NCBI RefSeq assembly: GCF_000003815.2
Contig: NC_049993.1
Span: 16,386,897-16,450,896, forward strand
Length of the DNA: 64,000 bases
Origin: Branchiostoma floridae
Lineage: Eukaryota; Chordata; Leptocardii; Amphioxiformes; Branchiostomatidae
Direction: 5' to 3'
In this document: one piece after another, positions 39,277-50,342 of the stretch
How positions within the stretch are numbered: position 1 is the stretch's first letter
How the letters are laid out: every line of letters begins with the position of its first letter
Notes under the pieces: model-generated
The model's database searches: none
What the model saw: only the letters and a program-made list of their open reading frames with translations
What the model was told of the DNA's origin: nothing
Position numbers and translations under genes: made by a program

Positions 39277-41234
39277 CTCAGGACCACACATTGTCAGATG
39301 CCTTCACTAAACACAGCAAATTTTTTAGTGTTAGCTTCCAAACTGTTTTTGTGGATCGTTGTTTTCTATTAACATGATTAGGACAAAAAATGGAATAATT
39401 ATGTCTGGCTGTCATATATGGTAAAGGCTAATGATTTCCATAATCTATGATGATAAAACTTGACTTTGGGACAACTTTGGGAAGACAAGACGTGTCATGG
39501 TCACTGAATCAGTTTTGTATTTTGGTGCTAGCTCCTCTGCACAAAGAAAATGATGTAATGATCTAATGCCATATGACCATGGTGACATGAATGGTTTGTC
39601 TCTATATAAACAAAGTGATTAAAATGATGAGATTAAGAAGAAGACAAAATCAACTTTGAAATAAAGGTAAAACAACATCATAAAACTAAATAATGGTCGG
39701 TAAGGTAGGCTGACAGTTGCAATGTACAAGAAATGTGGCCATTCATACATGTTTTTTGATAGACTTGAGCAAAAAGTTATAGTTCCATTTCCACTGAAAG
39801 TAGGTTTGATATTAGAATATTGTTTTTCCCACATTTTGCACTGCAGGCTTAATGATGGGATAGTTGACAATTATCGGATAAGGATTGGACAGGGTACCTA
39901 TGTTGAAATATGTCACAATGCCTGGAAAATGTCAACCTTCCTGTCAGGATTGTACCAAGGGCCTGTAGCACCAACTAGCTTATAATAGTTGGGAACTAGA
40001 TGAGGCTGTTCATCACAGGAGCTAATTAATGGGACATCATGCTTTATTGTTTCACTTATGTTCAAAGATCATGTTATATATAGATATATTTCTCTATCAA
40101 CATTCCCATAGACTAGATAAGGCTCTAGTGTGATACAGTTAAATCAGTTGTTACAGGAATGTATGACTTTGATCAAGGAGCTTTTAAGCTTCTTGCTTTG
40201 ATGAAGCATTTTTAAAGATGCAATCACAGTTTACACTAGGAGAAAGTGTAATTTCTTTGTAATTACCATTATCATCACTCAAGTTTCCTACAGTCAGTAT
40301 CTTTAAATAATGTATAGTATAAATAGATTACAGTCATTTTCCAAAAGCATCTGCATGCAAATATGCATAATTTGCATGATTATGAACCTGAATTCTTCAC
40401 TTACAACAACCAATGTCTCCACAAAATAGCAATCTGGAGCTAAAATACATTCTGTAGGTCTGGGTACTAGGGTAGGTTTCTTGAAGGTGAACTTTGGACA
40501 TGTGCACTTCTCTGTGGTTTACCATTCCTTCATACTGTGAAACTTAAGTACTGGTAACATTGGTCTCTGAGACAGGTAATACCCTGGAGAACATCACTGT
40601 TATGAACTGATTCCTTTTGATGAACAATTTGCCAATGGCCACCTGTTCTAGAGAAAAAATAATATGGAAACACATGGTGTACATGAACTGTTATAAATAT
40701 TATTATGAACTTAATGTCATAGTACATCTCCTAAACTGGAAGATCTTTTGCATGTTTTACAGTGTAGGCAAAACACATTCTGCAATGGTACTTATCCTAG
40801 ATCTGCTTGTTGAAGAAATACCAGTCTGACTTTGCTCACAATCAGCATCACTACATGTACAATGAAAATGTATACTTCCTTAGTTTCTTGCTTACTTCTA
40901 GTATGCCCCCTTTATTCTACAGTATGCAATAAAGGGATTATCACAGGAGTTTCATCTTTGAGTTTGTGATCCTATATATATATCCTGCTCATGTTTGATT
41001 TGTTGACTGACAAGTACAAGTACTGAGTAATCTTGGGCGAGCTATGGGTCAAAGGTGTACTCAATCATTTTACACATTTGACATAAACAGAACTTTATTA
41101 TTACACCTGGCACAAATCAAGGATTTTCCAGCAAAAATACTATAAATCTATGAAATTTGACAGGTGTTTTATTTTTGCAGTTGCTCCGGCTGTTTTTGTA
41201 CCTTTGTTTGGATAGTAACAAAATGCTCCAAGGT
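39277..41234. other. 3' flank of the chromodomain gene
   Basis: AT-rich, no further exon supported. A candidate poly-A signal AATAAA is at 40928-40933, which would give a long 3' UTR. Nothing else recognised. Confidence 0.4.
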
Positions 41235-41530
41235 ATTATAAAAAAAAAAAAGTTAAAGTTTGCCCATGCATCTACAGACGCGTAGGGTGGCGCCCATCTC
41301 CACTTCGAAGCCCTTGGGCCACACATGTGCAAGCCACTGCAGCAGGGGGCTGGTCCGCTGGTAGTGATGTGTGTTTAACTTCCATACTCTTTCTCATTAG
41401 TGCTGAGTGCTAAGCAGAGAAAGCAGCATGTACCATTTTTAGAGTCTTTGGTATGACTCGGCCGGGGATCGAACTCACGACCTGCCGAGTGCAAGGCGAA
41501 CACTCTACCCACTAGGCCATTGCACCGGTA
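41235..41530 (-). mobile_element. tRNA-derived SINE
   Basis: Read on the minus strand, the head shows an A-box-like TGGCCTAGTGGGTAGAG (41503-41519) and a B-box-like AGTTCGATCCCC (41464-41475) at tRNA-like spacing. A ~200-bp non-tRNA body runs to a homopolymer near 41240. The promoter boxes mark a SINE head. It does not fold as an intact tRNA gene because the 3' acceptor half is absent. Confidence 0.75.
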
Positions 41531-42145
41531 TTATATTAAACCTTTTATAGCTTGGTAAAATGCCCTGTGATGTTCAAATTTTAAATTCTTAGGGTCTGTT
41601 AATTTCCCATAACCAGAACACTGCCTCAATGCAAAACACACCAGAGCTGTACTGAAGAGTATATAAGCTGCATATCCTGTCTGATTTATCTAATGCACTC
41701 ACATCAGTATTGACCCCTACAACCATGGATAAGTGTGGTGGGTCCTGCAGTGGGTGCTCAAGATGTGTTCAGATGTGTCTCAGAGTCCCTCTCCTAACTC
41801 CTATGTGAGGGACGTCCCAAATCAAAGTTACATACAGATTTGCACTGATCATTAAGGTGAGGAATAAACTCTAAGAAGCACAAAATGGTTGCTATAAGGA
41901 TGCAACAGTGGTGTGTGACTCTAATAAACCAATGACCATTGGCCCGCGGCATCAGATGTTGCAGTAAATTTACCATAAACTCAGGTGATGATGATGATAT
42001 TCAAAATAGAATGAAATTTGTCAGGAATACCAGAAACAGTTGGTTCACGATGTCAGCTGTTGTTGTTACACCATACATAAAACAACGAACAACGAACACC
42101 TGTTCAATCACATCTGTAACATCCGCCGCATCAGTTATAACTATA

Positions 42146-43479
42146 GGGTTTACGGAAAAGGCTGGGCTGTCTACCAGGGCTGTCTACCTGGGCTGGCTAT
42201 CACGTCAGGCTACATGGACCTACGAAAGCCCATTGGGACAAAAGCTGTTTTAGCAGTAGGGGTTGTTTGTGCTCAGCGAAGAAGCTGTGTCTGAAGGATC
42301 TGTGTGTTATTATGTGAATGAGTTGTGTGAAGTAGCAGTGTGTGAAGCAGCTGTGTTTGAAGGAGCTGAGTATGTTACATAACCAGAGGTTCTGGGTTCG
42401 AATCAGTTGATATGCCACCGATTTTGTACACTTGGGAAGGGCTCTTAAAAATAAAAGAGTACCTATCTTCGGTAATTATAAGGGTCCCTCAGATAGGGCA
42501 AATGACTTACGGAAAAGGCTAGGGGTCCTTCCTTCCCAGTGTAAGTGGTTCAAAACCTTAAGTCCTATGGCTACACCTGGGGTAATTGCTGTCGTATTGA
42601 GGTCACCTGAGTTAGCACCGAATGGCAGCCGTTTTAGACCCTTGCATTTTACTTTACTTTATTTCAGGCTATAACTGGCCCATAAGACACATGGACAAAC
42701 ATGAAAAACATAAAATATGTACAACATTTTAGACCATCATGAAAATATTATGACTAAGTATAGAGGCGCCACCAGAGATTGGGGAAGAAAGAATTGTGGT
42801 AAAAAAGAGTCGGACCTGAGCACAGACTGCACAATGGTATTGGATGTATTGAAAAGCCTACTTACAAATGAATGGCACTGTTTGCGCCATCTGGCGTCGA
42901 AGGTATCCGTATTGTTAAATACAAACATTTCACTTGCGCTACAAGATCGAGGAAAATTCATTATTATACGGAAACAATTGTTGTAAGCAATGCGACATTT
43001 CGACAGAACATTCAAACGAAAAGAATTCAATTCTAGCAACGATTCAATTGTCGATCTTAATGTATGGCGTAGAAGGACCCTGACAGCCACTAAAGAATGG
43101 CTCCTGAACGCCTTTGACAAACTAGCCACCAGTCTTAAGACTAATCCAATCAGCCCAATAAATCGTGTTAATAGCCCTTCCCAATGTCACAAGATCGGTG
43201 GCATATCAACTGATTTGAACCCAGAACATCTGGGTTATATAACACACACAATTGCTTCACACAAAGCCCCTTCACACACCGCTCCTTCAAACACAGCTCC
43301 TTCACATACAGCCCATTCACATACAGTTCCTTCACACATAGCGTATTCATTGAGCACAAACAACCCTACTGCTAAAACAGTTTTTGTCCCAATGGGCTTT
43401 CGTAGGTCCAAGTAGCCTGACGTGATAGCCAGCCCAGGTAGACAGCCCAGGTAGACAGCCCAGCCTTTTCCGTAAACCC
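42146..43479. mobile_element. Mutator-like foldback element with 9-bp target duplication
   Basis: Ends GGGTTTACGGAAAAGGCT (42146) and AGCCTTTTCCGTAAACCC (ending 43479) continue as ~300-bp imperfect inverted arms. A perfect 9-bp repeat, ATAACTATA, flanks it (42137-42145, 43480-43488). A 9-bp duplication with long TIRs is the Mutator/MULE signature. Both arms contain 14-15-bp tandem motifs (CTCCTTCACACA-like). Frames inside (42990-43415) come from the arm repeats, so it is non-autonomous. The segment near 42580-42640 is also found inverted at about 57050-57090. Confidence 0.85.
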
Positions 43480-43871
43480 ATAACTATATTACAATACCAA
43501 CGATATTGACAGCCCCAAACATTGAATACGATGAACACAAAGAAGGAAAAAAAAACCCAAACAATCCAACCCCTGCTTCGCCTATTGGGTCAGTTAGTCC
43601 TCACCCATAGTGAGCAATTGGGCTGGTCTCAATCATGATGTTTCTGACCTAGGGCAAAGAGTTGCTGTTACAGTTCCAATCATGTAACCCGTAACCTTGA
43701 GTGGCCTTCATGGCCTTGTTACGTGGTGACCATTGAGTAAAAAAAAACATAAAAAAAAAAATTAAAAAAAAAATATAGTGGTGATTTGGGAACATGCAAA
43801 AGAAACGTTAAAAACTTTACTTGACTGTCACACGACAAGTCACATAAATATCCGATCCAACTCAATCTAAA

Positions 43872-44010
43872 TAGAATACAACACGGTGTATTCCGTATCA
43901 CCCTAGGTAACCAGCCCGACCACGGGAAGGATCGCCCGGAGGGTGATTCGACCCGCGGGAGGGCTGGGACCGAGGGTGATGCGGAATACACCGTGTTGTA
44001 TTTTATTCGT
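43872..44010. mobile_element. Palindromic MITE, CACGGTGTATTCC ends
   Basis: Inverted ~40-bp arms: AATACAACACGGTGTATTCC at about 43875 and GGAATACACCGTGTTGTATT ending about 44003. They continue through CATCACCCT-like sequence, with a GC-rich loop of about 50 bp. Short non-autonomous DNA element; no target duplication fixed. Confidence 0.65.
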
Positions 44011-44930
44011 GTCATACCCACCTAAGAAAACACATATTTCAATGCGAAATGCACCAGAAGCTGAGAAAATGTTGTGTCCTTGAACAAAAGATTGTAACAA
44101 CAGGAATTTTAATGTCCGAATCCCGTATTCGAATTGTCAACTGTGCCGTATTCGGCCCGTTCCAAATAGTTCGATTTACTCGAAGGAAGCCTGTGTGATA
44201 CAAACTTAGAACCTGTGTGATACAGAAGTCATCACATGGTCCGGAACACCCATATCGAACGTTTTCGCATCGCAGGTATGACATAAATCCCAATATATAC
44301 TATGCGGTGATATCTATTGACAAATAACGACGGACAGGAGCCATGAACAATTTACATGACTGTGACATGACAATAGTAACAAATCAATGATATTGAATGT
44401 TCCAAACATACAAACATACAGTTTTCGTTTGATGCAAGCCTAAAAAAATCATCGCAGCCTAAACCTGGACGGTTGCAAAATAATATTTGGTTGGGTGGGG
44501 TGGGGGGTGTAAGGGTTGCTGGACACTTTACGTCCTCTAAATGGAGTCTAATATTCCTTTCCACATAACCATTAACGTTATATGTATTAAACCATTAGTT
44601 ACCCTTTTCAATCGTTAATGTTCTGTTGCTCTCCTATGAAACCAAGGCAGGGTGCTGAAACAACCAGAGGGGCACTCAATTTCCAATGTAACCACAAAAC
44701 AACATTCGCTTACGGACACGTCTGTCCTCTAAATTACAGACCATTTCCATCAAAATCAAATCTTACAAACATAGCACTTTATTGATATAGCCTCTTGTAA
44801 AGGTTACCTGGCGGTTAGCCGGTAAAAGAGCAAACATGAAGGTGGATACATATCGTCTGCCATCACAGCGCCGCCATCTTGGGTCAACAGGACAGGTCTA
44901 CTCCTCCAAGGGTCAACAGCATGTGTGACC

Positions 44931-44954
44931 CCGGCACGCACCGCGCGAGGCTTC
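44931..44954 (-). repeat. Displaced inner part of the right KDZ TIR
   Basis: CCGGCACGCACCGCGCGAGG and the next four bases are the inverted match of 13491-13514, with one mismatch. Together with 46348-46485 this restores a 162-bp TIR. Confidence 0.8.
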
Positions 44955-44958
44955 TTCA

Positions 44959-46347
44959 CAGTCGAACCGCAGGTCACCGTAGAACGCGTTATTCTCTGAA
45001 ATACGTCGTACGCCGGGTCACTGACTGACCCCGCTGCATGGGTGTAAACTACAGCTTATTTGGCAACAAAGACACCTTAGGTATACATAATGTTTATACT
45101 TTTTCGTATCTACAGGATTTGCCCAGCACAGCCAAGTGGATATTTATTGCATTGCAAAAGATCAGCCAACGTTGTGGCCCCTCAAAAAAAAAGCAATTTT
45201 CGGTCTGTGTATTTGTGATTATCTTTTCTCCAGTTGGCCGGGACACAATCAGTTTTGTCCACAGTCGGACAGTCCAGTTCCTCACCTTTACATTGATACC
45301 AAACTTGAAGGGCAAATTTGAGGAGAAACGGTTTTGCCCCCAAATTAACTGCGAACATGCACAAATCACAGCGGTGAAGTTTCAGTCTGGTTGTAGCTAC
45401 CCAAGCACACTACCCTGCGGACGGACCCAATTTTTATACATTTCGCATTGTGTCACAGACCTCATTAATTGGTACAAGAATCTGAATGGGTGTGGCTGTC
45501 ATATGCATTATAATAAGTGACATGATGATAATCAAACACACATAGACACAGAGTTTTAGTATAAAGTAAGAGTTTTTAAGATTCATCATATTTTGAGTCA
45601 ATCTGTTTCGAACTCCTGATCCGAACCTGGGTTCGAACGATGGAACCCAGCCGGTACGTTCCATGTTCGTGCCGCGGGGGTCAGGCCTAATGTTGCAAGT
45701 TCAACCAGCATTTGGAAAAGTTTATATAACTAACGGCTCAAGTCTTGCCGTCGCAAATAGATTTCGGGAAATCCACCAAAATAAAACTAACATTATCCAG
45801 ACGCCAGAATAAGTAGGATTCATGTGCAAGCGCAATGACGTCAAAACATCATGTCTGAGTTTTGTAAAGCATAGTGAAAGATCAGTGTGTGCGGTTTCTC
45901 TTTCGAAAAAAGACGCCAGGGAATTTGACATGGCTGTAGTTTTTTTGGGGGCAAAACCGTTTCTCCTAAAATTTACCCTTCAAGTTTGGTATCAATGTGA
46001 AGGTGAGGAACTGGACTGTCCGACTGTGGACAAAACTGATTGTGCCCCGGACAACTGGAGAAAAGATAATCACAAATACACAGACCGAAAATTGCTTTTT
46101 TTTCGGGGGCCACAACGTTGGCTGAACTTTTGCAATGCAATAAATATCCACATGGCTGTGCTGGGCAAATCCTGTAGATGTGAAAAAGTATAAACATTAT
46201 GTAGGTCTGAGGTCTTTTTGTTGCACAACAGGCAGTTGTTTATACGCATGCAGCGGGGTCAAACCAGGACAAACTGCGTTCTGGCTTATGACCTGTCCAG
46301 AGAACCTGCGCAGAACATGATGCGCATAGAGCTCTGCGGTTCGACTG
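44959..46347. mobile_element. 1,389-bp element nested in the right TIR (4-bp duplication TTCA)
   Basis: Ends CAGTCGAACCGCAG (44959) and CTGCGGTTCGACTG (ending 46347, one base between the 14-mers differing) are flanked by TTCA on both sides (44955-44958, 46348-46351). The intact left TIR reads straight across the equivalent site, so it serves as the empty allele. Inner parts (about 45085-45350 and 45945-46200) are a second, well-conserved inverted pair, containing GGATTTGCCCAGCACAGCCA on the left. No transposase is seen. Open frames here (45038-45520, 45822-46193) are the two arms read in either sense. Confidence 0.85.
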
Positions 46348-46485
46348 TTCAGACTTACGTTGACTTCGATATTATCGTAAAGAACTTCCCGTTGACGGTC
46401 GAAAGGCTCGTTCTTATGCGATACTATCGGCTTAGAATGACTCCCACTTAACGATACTATCGGCTAAGTATACCAGAAACGGGTG
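46348..46485 (-). repeat. Right TIR of the KDZ transposon, outer part
   Basis: Inverted copy of 13353-13490. The three CGATA-N-TATCG boxes lie at 46452-46462, 46419-46429 and 46367-46377. Its inner continuation is displaced to 44931-44954 by the nested element 44959-46347. Confidence 0.93.
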
Positions 46486-46492
46486 GAGTAAC

Positions 46493-48140
46493 TACATGTG
46501 CATGGGCCATCTGAGACAAAAAAAGGTAGCGTCTCAACAACTTCAAAGTACTGTGGTTGGTTACATACTTAAGAAATCCAAAATAAGTAATGTTCATCCA
46601 TGTCCAAACTTACAAATTCAGAAAATGGAATTTCAGAGTCAGACTTTTGCATGGTGCACAACCAACACGGTAAAAAGCTCATTTTTCCAACCACGTACCA
46701 TAGACAAAAAGGCAAAAATACACAATAGGTCTACAGAAACCCAATACATTTCATGCAGGCCTGAGGTCTACGAACTCTTGTTTCCTTGGTTTTCCTTCGT
46801 GCCAGGAGAGTTACGATCCGAGTAAAATTTTTGAAAAAGAGGTGTCTTTCAGTCTGTATAATGAACGTCAAGACTAGAAGCGACTGTATATAGTATATAA
46901 TGAACGCCGGATCCGGAGCGAACTGCTTTCCGGATTGTACCCAGGCTAGTGGTATTGCATATCAAGCGGACACCTACTACACGTATCAGTGAGACCCTCT
47001 AGCCTTCACCATGTTTTGACGTTTTTATCAAATAGATATATATATATATATATATATGCCTGCGTGGCATACATGCATATGTATTCAAAACAGTGAAAAC
47101 GTCAAATCTGCCTAGACGTAACAACCACCAGCAAGCTGATCCAAAAACACATGCTTTACGCATTACTCTAGAATGAGTCAATTTGGGCGAAGGCAAGTGG
47201 GAATATTATGGAGACAACAAGGAATGCACCAAAAATGTCTTCAATGTCATTTTTCTAAAATTGAAAAAGCGGAAATTCATCATCCTCTATCACGCCCCGG
47301 TTTAGGGTGCCCGTCACGAAAAGGTCCGCATCTTGCAGATGACGTGTTTTCATCTTTACTGATCCTCAAAACATGGGGATAGACACCAGAATTAATTTGA
47401 TACCATGAATAGTTACTGAGATATTGATAAAAACAAGATTGCGCGGATTGCCCAAGGATGACAGAGTGGCATCATCCGGATTCTTGAAGTTATAGAGCAC
47501 ACCTCAGACGTATAGAAACAGCAGAAAAAACTTTGTATGAAGCACATTGCAAGGCTTTAAAAATGGGACTGTAAGATTCGGCCACTTCATCGTGACTTAG
47601 GAAACGAGATGGGCTCTTTGTTTTATTTTTTTTATTTTTTTTTTACTTCAGGTCTTTTCTGCTCTTGTTTTTGGCAATGCAGGTCACCCAGGCCTGTGTA
47701 TTATGAATCTGTCAGGAATGATTCGCCGATCCATGTATTTGCTTATTTTGAGACAGACTGGCATCTCCTGAGGGGGATTTTTTTCTATTCATCAATATAA
47801 TTTACTTGCTATGACCTTACTGTATTTCAAAATATGTAGCTTGTGATCATGAAGCATGCACATACACAGACATATTTGATCCCTTTCAAACAAGTAGAAC
47901 TGAAGAGACGTGAAATGCACACGATCATTTTCAGTTGAATCAAAACGATGTCTTCAAATACAAAAAAACAACATATATGTATGTGCCATGTACGGACTAT
48001 ATACACCATTCATAAGTACATTCAAGATGTTCGACAGTCTTCATGGTAGCTTCGTGTGAGAGGTTGGTTACAAAACAGATGCCCTGGTACTAGTATATTA
48101 CATCAACGGAATGTGATAAAAAATACAATCTAGGAACGCC
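46493..48140. other. Right flank of the giant transposon, no supported gene
   Basis: Contains an (AT)n run at about 47035-47058 and a T-rich tract at about 47620-47645. A short end, CCGGATTGTACCCAGGCT (46932-46949), resembles in inverted orientation AGCCTGGGTACCATCCGG at about 7828, so a dispersed repeat has ends here. No splice-supported exon. Confidence 0.4.
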
Positions 48141-48710
48141 ATTTTTCTACCTGTTTTCAGATTGATTTTTAGATTGGTTTCCAGTAATATTGTCTGGTAC
48201 AGCCCTGCGATTTATCTTTTTATGTATCCAGGTCAGTCATTGAGATGTTTGTACAGATTGAGCCACGGTGCGTTTTGTGGGCGGTGTTGCTTTGCCTCGT
48301 GCTTCGGGCTACTGAAAATCTCAGTTGTATTATTTGTTTTTCTCAATGATTGGCTTGGTTATACCTTAGAGCTCTCTTCTTCCGACAATGTCAGCTATAT
48401 CTGTGTCAAAATTCTAATCGATGGTTTCAATTTTACATGACAAGACCCAATTTGCGCATCATTTTGTACCGTAAAATACCTTTCTCCTGCAAATTTCACT
48501 AAAATTGCTTGAAGAAACCAAGCCCATTCCCTACAGCTAGAGGGCTATACTTCATTGCCATTCACATTTTTGTTTGAATCAGAAATATTTCAGTAAGATA
48601 CGGTCGCTAAACTTGAGGGTGTGCAGCCTCGAATCGTGACACAGCATAACCTGGGGCAACTTTTGCTTGCAGACCAGTGGTGACAACCAGACTTCCCTCC
48701 TGAGACAAAC

Positions 48711-50342
48711 ATGACTGTAAGTGGCTTGTTGTTGCTTTTCACCTTTGGATCTTGTCTGTCGGGATGTAGCAGTCTGCCAACTCAATGTGATGTCAAAAAG
48801 AGCAATCCGGTCTTTTCTGAGCGTGTACATACAGCAGTTAACTGTAACAGACTGGGCCTGGTGACGTTGCCGGGTGATATACCGTCCAGCACTTATCGAC
48901 TCGAACTCGCTAACAATAACATCAAAAACGTCTCGCACTTTCCACCACTGCCGTATCTGTACTCCTTAGACCTGAGCTATAATTCCATCGAAAGCATGTC
49001 CTGGATATCTCTGCGGACTTTGCCGGCTTTAAAAAGTCTCTCTCTACAAGGAAACCGACTGAAGTACGTCCAACTCGACACTGTCATTGCGTATCTGCCG
49101 AAGCTGAGTCACGTAATTTTGAGTCTGAACAAACTTAGGTCGTTCTCAAAACACGCTCTAGGACTGCCGCAGGTGAATAAAGTAATAGCCAACGACAACC
49201 CGTTTCACTGTGACTGTGAGCTTTCCTGGCTGATCGACAAAATGGCGTGTTTAGAGGGCTGTAAATGGACACTTAGTCGACAGGCCTGTTGCTCTTCGTG
49301 TTCTGCGTGTTTTCTTGTGCTGAGCGGAACTTTCGTCTGCTTCAGTCCGAGTCAACTGTATCAGCGACATTTGTCCACTGTGTCGGCCCAGCTGACGGAC
49401 TGTGAACCGACCCAACCAGCCAAGACCGAACTACCGAACATAGAAAACCACTCAACAAATGTCACCACACAAACCCAACTGTGGAAGAACGTGAACACGC
49501 AACAGAGCTACCAGACAAATCGTTCGATAAGGACCGTGACAAGTGCTACCCAGACCAGCGCGTATATCGTTACATCTCCCACTGTATCAACGGACACAAA
49601 GAACGGAAAAGGGGAAAGACATTATATTCTTTATATCACTTTTTTCGTGGTTGAAATTTGCCTACTTTTATTTTGCATTACCTGCCTCGTACGCCTTGTG
49701 AGAAAGAAAAACCTATGCTGCAATCGCCGAGAACTTGTCAACGGCGTGGTATTAGATCAGAATTCCATTCAATTGAGAGAAATTGTTTCATCAGACTCGA
49801 TGATTGAAAACAATTTATACCACGGACCCGTCGCAGGAGCTTTGAACCACGGACCTCCAGTTGCACACACGACCACGTGTACGTTACCTACAGTAGACCC
49901 CCTGCACCAGCGCACCGGTACCACTTCGCAAGGCTTGAATCTCGAAAGTCTGATTGTGCCCGCTGAAAACGAGAACATACCTCCACAAGATCAAGAACGG
50001 TCTGCAGGGATCTTGTACCATGAACATGTTGCCGTCTCGAATAACACGGAGCGTTGCGTGGATTCTAACCTGGACAGTACCGCCACAACTACCCTGTATA
50101 CATGCTTAAGTCAGGGACGTCTGGTTGTCTCCGGTGAAAACCTCAGACCTCCACAAGAACAGTCTACAAACCACTGTGTGGGAATCTTGTACCATGAACC
50201 TGTTGCCGTCTCGAACGACACGGATCCGGAGCGCTGCGTGGATCCTAACCTCAGCAGTGCCGCCACAACCACCCTGTATACATCTGCGGAACCAACGGCA
50301 GACTCTACAAACTGCATGTACAACACTCCAGATGAAGGTTAG
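48711..50342 (+). CDS. Single-exon LRR transmembrane receptor, 543 aa (intact)
   Basis: Open frame of 543 codons with a signal peptide (MTVSGLLLLFTFGSCLSG). A Cys-containing N-cap (PTQCDVKK, TAVNCNRLG) precedes about five leucine-rich repeats (YRLELANNNI, YSLDLSYNSI, KSLSLQGNRL, SHVILSLNKL, NKVIANDNPF). A C-terminal LRR cap follows (NPFHCDCELSWL). A Ser/Thr-rich stalk has N-glycosylation sequons (NVTT, NHST). The TM helix is at ~304-330 (YILYITFFVVEICLLLFC), then RLVRKK and a ~210-aa tail. The tail repeats LYHGPV, ILYHEHV, ILYHEPV, TLYTC and TLYTS, giving several YxxP/YxxL tyrosines that could be phosphorylated. Amphioxus has many LRR-only receptors with immune or adhesion roles; ligand and role here are unknown. 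A poly-A signal is near 50509. An inverted paralogue starts 4 kb downstream. Confidence 0.88.
   Translation: MTVSGLLLLFTFGSCLSGCSSLPTQCDVKKSNPVFSERVHTAVNCNRLGLVTLPGDIPSSTYRLELANNNIKNVSHFPPLPYLYSLDLSYNSIESMSWISLRTLPALKSLSLQGNRLKYVQLDTVIAYLPKLSHVILSLNKLRSFSKHALGLPQVNKVIANDNPFHCDCELSWLIDKMACLEGCKWTLSRQACCSSCSACFLVLSGTFVCFSPSQLYQRHLSTVSAQLTDCEPTQPAKTELPNIENHSTNVTTQTQLWKNVNTQQSYQTNRSIRTVTSATQTSAYIVTSPTVSTDTKNGKGERHYILYITFFVVEICLLLFCITCLVRLVRKKNLCCNRRELVNGVVLDQNSIQLREIVSSDSMIENNLYHGPVAGALNHGPPVAHTTTCTLPTVDPLHQRTGTTSQGLNLESLIVPAENENIPPQDQERSAGILYHEHVAVSNNTERCVDSNLDSTATTTLYTCLSQGRLVVSGENLRPPQEQSTNHCVGILYHEPVAVSNDTDPERCVDPNLSSAATTTLYTSAEPTADSTNCMYNTPDEG

Larger units (their letters stand above)
13353..46485 (+). 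mobile_element. Giant (33.1 kb) KDZ-superfamily DNA transposon with cargo gene
   Basis: Both ends carry the same inverted sequence, from CACCCGTTTCTGG at 13353 to CCAGAAACGGGTG ending at 46485. They pair over 138 bp with a single mismatch. A perfect 7-bp direct repeat, GAGTAAC, flanks them (13346-13352 and 46486-46492); it extends to 8 bp with one mismatch. KDZ elements are known for long TIRs and about 8-bp duplications. Inside, on the same strand, are an apparently intact KDZ transposase (16111-26901) and a chromodomain/HMG-like gene (32576-39276). Many later insertions inflate its size: 28075-28330, the 27905-31650 foldback, 33028-33468, 33816-33997, 34640-35195, 41235-41530, 42146-43479, 43872-44010 and 44959-46347. 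The single TIR mismatch suggests a young insertion. Confidence 0.92.

Noticed and set aside
41461-41530. tRNA gene on minus strand
   Set aside because: A- and B-box are present, but the acceptor stem and 3' half do not pair and a SINE body follows.
45038-46193. 160-aa and 123-aa ORFs near the right end of the giant element
   Set aside because: They are the two arms of one inverted repeat read in opposite senses; no domain.
47173-47382. Possible Tc1 transposase relic (SRPGLGCPSRKGPHLADD)
   Set aside because: The weak similarity to a GRP linker is unsupported by HTH or catalytic residues and no TIRs were found.
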